Below, one piece after another: positions 1 to 4,649 of a DNA stretch of 5,347 bases. Origin of the DNA: Pirellulaceae bacterium (GTDB lineage: Bacteria > Planctomycetota > Planctomycetia > Pirellulales > Pirellulaceae); the NCBI GenBank assembly GCA_013002105.1, contig JABDKS010000179.1, forward strand, positions 1 through 5,347. Direction: 5' to 3'. Numbering within the stretch: position 1 is the stretch's first letter; each line of letters opens with the position of its first letter. The position numbers were made by a program, and so were the translations under genes. The notes under the pieces are model-generated. The model worked only from the letters and a program-made list of their open reading frames with translations. It made no database searches and was not told the origin of the DNA.

Positions 1-1
1 G

Positions 2-1330
2 CGATTAGGTTACCAGCCAACGCTGGCGACTAATCGATGTTTTGCTGCAACTGACGCTCCAGCCCAAACCAATGGCGAGTTGGCCGACGGACTTACGAAC
101 GACGATCTGGCGAACGACGATTTGGCACCCGAACAGTTTCTGCCCTGTTTTCGCTCACGTCGGATGAACCAGTGGTCGCTCGGCGTCGACGGCCACTCGC
201 AGGTCCAGCGAGATTTGGTTGGTCGACCGATCGGTCGACCGGCGATCCGCAGATTGATCCAGTCGATGCGTGATGCGATGTCACGTCGGTCGCGACAGCC
301 CAAAGTGATGGTAAGCGAGTGGTCCGAAGATTTCTTGCAGGTGATCCACCAGTTCAAACCCGAGCGTGGCGACCGCATCCTGGTCAACACGACAGACGAC
401 TTCGTGATGTTGGGCTTGGCCAACGCTCTGCAGCGTTGCCGTAAAGAGCACCCGCTGCAGATCGATGTGATTTTTCATTTTGCTCTCTACGCAGCCGATC
501 AGATCGATCGTCGCGCGATTGCATTTGGCCGTCAGGTCAACGACGCATTAACGCGAGTACAGCCACATCAGGTTTCACTGTTTGCAACGACAAAGTCATT
601 GACGCGTCAACTGGAGAACGTCGGCATCACAGCCGCGCCGGTGCCCTACCCGACGCGACGCCGCAAAGTGGTGCCTGAGTCAACCGAGGTCAACCGACCC
701 CTGAAAATCCTGATGGCGGGAATGCCACGTGCGGAAAAGGGCCGTGAGCAGATTTCGACGGTCTTGTCATCGATCCATGATCCGTATCTGACGTCGCGAC
801 AATTTACGTTTTCGATGCAGATGCGTCCCAAAGGTTGGAAGCATTTGATCCCTGGTCCGCTGCATTCGGACTACGTGGCAGCTGTTTCGGATAAAAAATC
901 GACGGACACCGCTCTAGAGATCGTTTCGTCAAATCTACCGGGTGACAAATATCACCAATGGCTTTCGACGGCGGACGTCGGGTTGTTCTTGTACGATCCT
1001 GTTCGCTATGTCGCACGCTGTAGTGGTGTACTGCTGGAGATGTTTGTTCGCGGTGTCCCGGTAATTGTGCCCGAGGGGTGTTGGCTGGCGGATCAAGTTC
1101 AGGCAGCCGGTGGCGACGGTTCTGTTGGATACATCTACGAACGCATCGACCAGATTCCACGGCTACTCAGTCAGGTACGAATCGAACATGCCGGCTTGCG
1201 TCGTCGGGCGGTGGAGTTTGCATCCGTCATCGTGGAGCGTCACTCCGGCGAAAATACGATGCGAACGATTGGACTTGGTCAGGGACAAATACAAAATCGT
1301 GTCGGCAGATTGTCACGGATGGCTTCTTAG
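2..1330 (+). CDS. GT-B fold glycosyltransferase, GT4-like (5' end outside window)
   Basis: Probable glycosyltransferase moving a sugar from a nucleotide-sugar donor onto a surface glycan or glycoconjugate; donor and acceptor cannot be read from the sequence. The frame is open from base 2 with no stop, and its first residues (GYQPTLATNRCF) look like the first strand and helix of a GT-B N-terminal domain, so I treat the gene as truncated at the left edge. In-window alternatives are TTG at 80 and ATG at 164. Counting from base 2 there are 442 residues. The C-terminal domain opens near residue 234 with LKILMAGMPRAEKG, the usual strand and 'EKG' turn of GT4 enzymes. The signature Y336-x-x-R339-x-S341-G342-x-x-x-E346 followed by RGVPVIVP and W361 fits a GT4 subgroup in which the first Glu of the usual E-x7-E motif is absent. 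A second glycosyltransferase follows after 20 nt, suggesting an operon. The family call is fairly secure; the pathway is inference. Confidence 0.8.
   Translation, partial: RLGYQPTLATNRCFAATDAPAQTNGELADGLTNDDLANDDLAPEQFLPCFRSRRMNQWSLGVDGHSQVQRDLVGRPIGRPAIRRLIQSMRDAMSRRSRQPKVMVSEWSEDFLQVIHQFKPERGDRILVNTTDDFVMLGLANALQRCRKEHPLQIDVIFHFALYAADQIDRRAIAFGRQVNDALTRVQPHQVSLFATTKSLTRQLENVGITAAPVPYPTRRRKVVPESTEVNRPLKILMAGMPRAEKGREQISTVLSSIHDPYLTSRQFTFSMQMRPKGWKHLIPGPLHSDYVAAVSDKKSTDTALEIVSSNLPGDKYHQWLSTADVGLFLYDPVRYVARCSGVLLEMFVRGVPVIVPEGCWLADQVQAAGGDGSVGYIYERIDQIPRLLSQVRIEHAGLRRRAVEFASVIVERHSGENTMRTIGLGQGQIQNRVGRLSRMAS
95..124 (+). repeat. 15-bp in-frame tandem duplication (TNDDL/ANDDL)
   Basis: Two adjacent 15-bp copies at 95-109 and 110-124 encode TNDDL and ANDDL in the first glycosyltransferase. 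Twelve of the 15 bases in each copy are shared by eye, including the block AACGACGAT. The copy lies in what looks like a variable loop of the N-terminal domain, between the LATNRCF segment and the NQWSLGVDGHSQ segment, so it was probably tolerated as an insertion. This is a small slippage-type duplication and carries no evident motif. Confidence 0.7.
221..240. repeat. 20-bp perfect palindrome inside coding sequence
   Basis: The 20 bases are GGTCGACC, then GATC, then GGTCGACC. Each 8-mer is itself palindromic and the whole block equals its own reverse complement. In the glycosyltransferase frame it encodes GRPIGRP, so it also reads as a 12-bp tandem duplication (GRPI then GRPA). The flanking bases do not extend the symmetry except through possible T:G wobble. 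It could be a chance result of duplicating a self-complementary 12-mer, a protein-binding site, or an mRNA hairpin; nothing in the sequence decides between these. Confidence 0.85.
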
Positions 1331-1338
1331 GGATTATT

Positions 1339-1344
1339 GGAGAG
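1339..1344 (+). promoter_or_regulatory. Shine-Dalgarno-like site for the second glycosyltransferase
   Basis: GGAGAG ends 6 nt before the ATG at 1351, a normal spacing. It lies in the 20-nt gap after the TAG of the upstream gene (1328-1330). It supports the 1351 start over the longer open frame, which extends back to about 1078 but overlaps the upstream glycosyltransferase heavily in another frame. Confidence 0.6.
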
Positions 1345-1350
1345 ATCAGG

Positions 1351-2493
1351 ATGAAAATTCGCCACGTGTTGCGTTACCCCGTGGACATCTTTCGCGCCAA
1401 AGGAATGTTGGGCGAAAAACTGTGCATGGACGCTTCGTATTGTGGACGACCTGTCGCGCTGGACCTTTACACCCCCGACCTGCTATTCGATTGTGGGCGT
1501 CATCTCGCGTCGATCGCCCACTACGCCAGTTGTAATAAGTCGCCGATTGTTTTGCGTTGCGCTCGAATCTTGCTGGCAGCGATTAGCCGCAAACCGTACG
1601 GCGGTCAGATGTTGCAGATGCCAAATGTGGCGTGGGTCGACACCGACGCTGTTTTGCCACGCACCGCGCTCGTTTTGGCCGATGTGCCATCGCATCAATT
1701 TACCCGCCCGTTGTGGAATCAGCAGACGATGGAAATGTTGATCGGTGAGTCGATTTTTGATCACTGTCCGGTCATGCCCTATCCGATGCACCCGAAGGTG
1801 CTGGAGTTTTCGGATGCAGGCAATCTGCATGGCTGTCGGCAAAACGCGAACCGGGCGGGCATCTTGTTCTCGGGAACCCAGCGTGCGAAGTACGCACGAC
1901 CCAACATGAGCCGTCAATTCGATGTCCTGAATCGGATGGAGATATTGGAGACGTTGCGAAAGAGCTTTTCTGGTCGCGTTGTCGATTCGGCTGCCAATCA
2001 GGTTGGCAGTCAGGTCAAGAATGAGGCGGACAAGCCGATCCCGATCGTTTTGCCGGGTCCCGATGCGCCTCGAATCGAGGTGCACGATTGGTTGCCGACG
2101 CTGGCCGAACATCAATTCTTTGTTTGTTGTCCCGGCGTTGCACAACCGCTTTGCCACAATCTGGTTGAATCGATGAGCGTCGGAACGATTCCCATCATTG
2201 AGTATGCGGATCGTATTCGGCCGGTCCTTCAGGATGGAGTGAACGCGATTTGTTTTTCGGGTCCACAGGGGCTTCGCGATGCGATCGCGCGAATCGATGC
2301 AATGTCGGCCGCGGAAATTCGACGAATGTCAGTAGCTGTTGGGGAGTTTTACGATCAGCATCTTGCTGGCGAAACGTTTCTCTCTCAGTTGTGCGACATG
2401 AGCGTCCATGGACATACACGGGAAGTTTGTATGCCGTTTCATAGCGAAGACTTTTTTGCAGCTCATCAAGTCCAAGAATTGGTCGCTGCGTAA
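1351..2493 (+). CDS. Exostosin-like (GT47-type) glycosyltransferase
   Basis: Predicted 380-residue glycosyltransferase with no signal peptide or clear membrane segment, so probably cytoplasmic or peripheral to the inner membrane. The best evidence is residues 254-305: HQFFVCCPG at 254-262, H269, E273, G278 and TIPIIEYADRIRPVLQDG at 279-296. This matches the exostosin-type nucleotide-sugar-binding pattern F-x-L-x-P-x-G...R/H-x-x-E-x-x-x-x-G-x-I-P-V-I. Residues 170-181 (GILFSGTQRAKY) correspond to the strand and G-x-R turn that begins the C-terminal domain in such enzymes. The N-terminal third has no motif I recognise and is rich in cysteine (C25, C31, C48, C61, C70). Start at 1351 is chosen for its ATG, the GGAGAG upstream, and the 20-nt gap from the preceding gene. 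Co-transcription with the upstream glycosyltransferase is likely. The fold call is reasonable; an alternative is another GT-B family, and the acceptor is unknown. Confidence 0.72.
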   Translation: MKIRHVLRYPVDIFRAKGMLGEKLCMDASYCGRPVALDLYTPDLLFDCGRHLASIAHYASCNKSPIVLRCARILLAAISRKPYGGQMLQMPNVAWVDTDAVLPRTALVLADVPSHQFTRPLWNQQTMEMLIGESIFDHCPVMPYPMHPKVLEFSDAGNLHGCRQNANRAGILFSGTQRAKYARPNMSRQFDVLNRMEILETLRKSFSGRVVDSAANQVGSQVKNEADKPIPIVLPGPDAPRIEVHDWLPTLAEHQFFVCCPGVAQPLCHNLVESMSVGTIPIIEYADRIRPVLQDGVNAICFSGPQGLRDAIARIDAMSAAEIRRMSVAVGEFYDQHLAGETFLSQLCDMSVHGHTREVCMPFHSEDFFAAHQVQELVAA

Positions 2494-2540
2494 AGCACTG
2501 TTGCGTGCGTCGATTGCCAGGACCGAATGATCGCAACCTT

Positions 2541-2558
2541 GCCAGGACAGTTCCTGGC
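2541..2558. terminator. Candidate hairpin between convergent genes
   Basis: GCCAGGA and TCCTGGC form a perfect 7-bp stem around a CAGT loop, 48 nt after the stop of the exostosin-like gene and about 50 nt beyond the stop of the convergent lipoprotein gene. Neither strand has a T-tract after the stem, so it is not a classical intrinsic terminator; a bidirectional pause or Rho-assisted end is the most it suggests. A smaller CATCC-AGT-GGATG hairpin (2590-2602) lies just past the lipoprotein stop. The rest of the 116-bp gap (2494-2609) holds nothing I can name. Confidence 0.35.
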
Positions 2559-2609
2559 CTTCGGCATCAACACATCATTCATCAAGATGCATCCAGTGGA
2601 TGTGTGCGG

Positions 2610-4418
2610 CTATCGATTTAAGAGTTGCTCGACAGTGCTGCGTAGTTTGCGGCCGGTGAAATCGATGGCGACGACTTTGGCGTCTTGGTCCAAGATGGCA
2701 ACGAATGGCATCGATACCATGCCAAACCTTGCCACGACCGGGTTGGCCACTTTTTCTGTCGGCGATGATACGCTGCGGTAACTCCGGAATCCAAGTTGCT
2801 TTTCGGGTTCGAACTCTTCGACACGCGTTCCGGCGGGATCCAGATTCATCCCCACGATGATGACGTCGTCGGGATGATCGGCTTGGATTTGCTGCAACAG
2901 CGGGATGACTTGCAGCGACTCGGGAAAACCGGTTGCCCAAAAAGGCATCAAGATGATTTTGCCTTGAAATTGAGCGATGGGCATCGGGGAGCCAATGATG
3001 CTGGGCAAGTCGGGATCGAAGGTGCGACCGATCACGTTTTGACGAGCTTCGCGTGCACCGATCGCCAAGATGACTTCACGACCGGTTGCTTCGCCGGGAT
3101 CGTCAAAACGCTGTTGCAGAATCTCGTAGGTGGCACCGGCCAGATCGTCGTGATCGGTCGCTTCGAGTTCGAGTGCCGCGCCGGCTAAGTACTGCACCGT
3201 CACCAAATCCGCCGCTTCGTCAATTAACGCCTCGGTGGCACTGCGCCACTGTTGCTCGGTGACGTCTTGACCATCAATCGCGGCATTGCGCAATTTTTCG
3301 ATCGTGTCGAAGCGGACGTTTCCGGCCAATTGTGCGGCCATTTTGGCGATCTGCGGATCCGCGGACCCGGCGTACAGGTCAAGAATTCGTTGACGTACTG
3401 CCGCCGCGTCGTCGATGTGACCGTACTGTGCCAGTAATTGTCGCGCATGCCCCATCATCATCATCGCGGGAACGTCCGGTTCGTTCTTGGCACCGCCAAT
3501 CTGCTGAACCAATTCCACGACGCGTTTGGCCGCGTCTGGTTTTCCGTTTTCAAGCGCTTCGATGGCAAATCCGATCAACACGATCCGGCTCTCAGCGGCT
3601 AGCTGCTGGTCGCTCGATTCAAGGTTCTCCGTGGCGAGCGACTCAAGAGCTTCGGCGGATTTCAGGTCGCCTTGTGCTGCGAGATGCGACAACGCTTGCA
3701 GTTCCCCGCGGGCTCCTTCGCCTTTGGCTGCGGCGTCCGCATCTGGATGGTCCTGCAAGCGGCGAGCGACTTCTAGTTTCCTCTTGGCGATTCGATTCAT
3801 TTCCGCGCGCGCTTTCTGCTGGTCGGTGATGCCTGCGCGTCCGCTGTGGATCAGCTGCATGTCTTGGTCTGCGGCGGAGAGAAAATCGATCAACTCCGAC
3901 GGTTTCAAATCCTCGCGTAGTCGTTTGATGTATTCGTTGTTGGCGATATCTTCGGCGTCGCCAGCGGCCCCAGCGTCGGGCGATTGGTTGGTTGGAGCGA
4001 TTGTTAGCGGGGATCGGAACGGTTTGTCGGTTGATTGCTGTCCAACAATTCCCTGATCAACCGTTACGTCGCTGCCGGGGATCGGAGCCATGCTGGCCCG
4101 ACTGTTGGCAGGCCGGGTGCTATTGCCGCGGTCGTCAAGCGGATTGAGCGAAGGAGTGCGAGCCGGTTCGAATGTCGACGCGCCGATTTCGACGTCCTTT
4201 CCTGCAGCGTGTAGGTCCGTCGCACTGCGGGGCTCACCAGCATTCGAAGCGGAGTCCTGCGCGTGCGCATCGGGTGGAGCATCCACTTTGGCTTCCGGCG
4301 AGGACGGACCGCATCCAAGGCAAACGATGGTGGCGAGAAAGCACACGTTGACGTGCAAGCCATATCGCTGCAGCGGATTCCGCGGCAGTCTTGTGTTGGC
4401 AGCAAGGGCACAATGCAT
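2610..4418 (-). CDS. Putative lipoprotein with thioredoxin/TlpA-like domain lacking redox cysteines
   Basis: A 602-residue exported protein. Residues 1-36 form a signal peptide with Arg at 10, 13 and 19, a hydrophobic core VCFLATIVCLG (25-35), and a probable lipobox C33-L34-G35-C36; Cys at -3 is unusual, so lipidation is likely rather than certain. Residues 37-160 are a Pro/Ser/Ala/Asp-rich linker. Residues 161-460 look almost entirely helical, perhaps a solenoid-like scaffold, with a run of four Met (319-322). Residues 466-602 resemble a TlpA/redoxin domain: FQGKIILMPFWATGFPES (484-501), then VIIVGMNLD (519-527), then VSMPFVAILD (568-577) carrying the cis-proline at P571. In TlpA proteins FWAT is followed by WCGPC; here the segment is GFPES, and the domain has no Cys. 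It therefore should not act as a disulfide reductase; binding or chaperone roles are possible. It is convergent with the glycosyltransferase pair and divergent from the EF-hand gene. ATG at 4418 is the only ATG able to give the full signal peptide; an in-frame stop lies at 4455-4457. Confidence 0.8.
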   Translation of the reverse strand: MHCALAANTRLPRNPLQRYGLHVNVCFLATIVCLGCGPSSPEAKVDAPPDAHAQDSASNAGEPRSATDLHAAGKDVEIGASTFEPARTPSLNPLDDRGNSTRPANSRASMAPIPGSDVTVDQGIVGQQSTDKPFRSPLTIAPTNQSPDAGAAGDAEDIANNEYIKRLREDLKPSELIDFLSAADQDMQLIHSGRAGITDQQKARAEMNRIAKRKLEVARRLQDHPDADAAAKGEGARGELQALSHLAAQGDLKSAEALESLATENLESSDQQLAAESRIVLIGFAIEALENGKPDAAKRVVELVQQIGGAKNEPDVPAMMMMGHARQLLAQYGHIDDAAAVRQRILDLYAGSADPQIAKMAAQLAGNVRFDTIEKLRNAAIDGQDVTEQQWRSATEALIDEAADLVTVQYLAGAALELEATDHDDLAGATYEILQQRFDDPGEATGREVILAIGAREARQNVIGRTFDPDLPSIIGSPMPIAQFQGKIILMPFWATGFPESLQVIPLLQQIQADHPDDVIIVGMNLDPAGTRVEEFEPEKQLGFRSYRSVSSPTEKVANPVVARFGMVSMPFVAILDQDAKVVAIDFTGRKLRSTVEQLLNR

Positions 4419-4530
4419 CGTGAATCCGTAGGTGACGCGTGACGAAGTAAAGATTCAAAGCCGAATTGCCATTTGCCGTGATCGGCTGGGGATCGGCGTT
4501 TTGCTTGATGATATCGTGAACCGCCGGCGG

Positions 4531-4560
4531 CGTCGTGTGCGAATCGCTAGCGCACCGACG
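4531..4560. promoter_or_regulatory. 30-nt interrupted inverted repeat upstream of a -10 box
   Basis: The left arm is CGTCG, a single T, then GTGCG (4531-4541); the right arm is CGCAC then CGACG (4551-4560). All 10 base pairs match around one bulged base and a 9-nt centre (AATCGCTAG). It ends 19 bp before TATAAT at 4580, overlapping where a -35 and activator contacts would lie. That placement fits an operator or regulator site for the EF-hand gene, or a shared site for both divergent genes. It is not followed by a T-tract on either strand, so it is unlikely to be an intrinsic terminator. Confidence 0.45.
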
Positions 4561-4579
4561 TTTGACTCGACTGAATGGC

Positions 4580-4585
4580 TATAAT
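4580..4585 (+). promoter_or_regulatory. Consensus -10 box (TATAAT) for the EF-hand gene
   Basis: TATAAT is a perfect sigma-70-type -10 hexamer. The nearest -35-like hexamer, TTGACT at 4562-4567, matches five of six consensus bases but leaves a spacer of only 12 nt, well short of the usual 16-18. At normal spacing (about 4557-4562) there is no good -35. If used, transcription would start near 4592 and give a leader of about 58 nt before the ATG at 4650, or about 127 nt before the ATG at 4719. It also argues against the in-frame ATG at 4575, which the -10 box overlaps. Confidence 0.5.
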
Positions 4586-4649
4586 CGGCAGCATTCTTTT
4601 TCCGAATTCAGGCCCCTGCCTGACGAACACCAAATACGGGACCCATGCC

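Larger units (their letters stand above)
4419..4649. other. Divergent intergenic region rich in small symmetric sequences
   Basis: This 231-bp stretch separates the start of the lipoprotein gene (-) from the start of the EF-hand gene (+). It contains a direct repeat of GATCGGC at 4480-4486 and 4491-4497 (11 bp apart, about one helical turn), a perfect 10-bp palindrome CCGCCGGCGG at 4521-4530, the interrupted inverted repeat at 4531-4560 and a TATAAT at 4580-4585. On the minus strand I could not find a convincing promoter for the lipoprotein gene, only weak -10-like matches (for example TATCAT near 4510) without a matching -35. No small gene or RNA gene is supported here. Confidence 0.5.

Noticed and set aside
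1078..1350. Longer N-terminus for the exostosin-like gene, in frame back to about 1078
   Set aside because: It overlaps the conserved C-terminal motifs of the upstream glycosyltransferase in another frame, and its residues look unrelated to a protein domain; ATG 1351 has an SD-like site.
1483..2157. 224-codon antisense open frame opposite the exostosin-like gene
   Set aside because: It has no recognisable motif and lies opposite the conserved glycosyltransferase signature.
2527..2781. 84-codon plus-strand open frame beginning in the convergent gap
   Set aside because: Most of it is antisense to the thioredoxin-like domain; no SD-like site and no protein-like character.
3452..3463. CAT trinucleotide run as a possible microsatellite
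   Set aside because: It is only four Met codons (319-322) of the lipoprotein; too short to indicate slippage.
4575..4649. Upstream ATG at 4575 as start of the EF-hand gene
   Set aside because: It overlaps the TATAAT box and would put unrelated residues before the signal peptide, so a downstream ATG (4650 or 4719) fits better.
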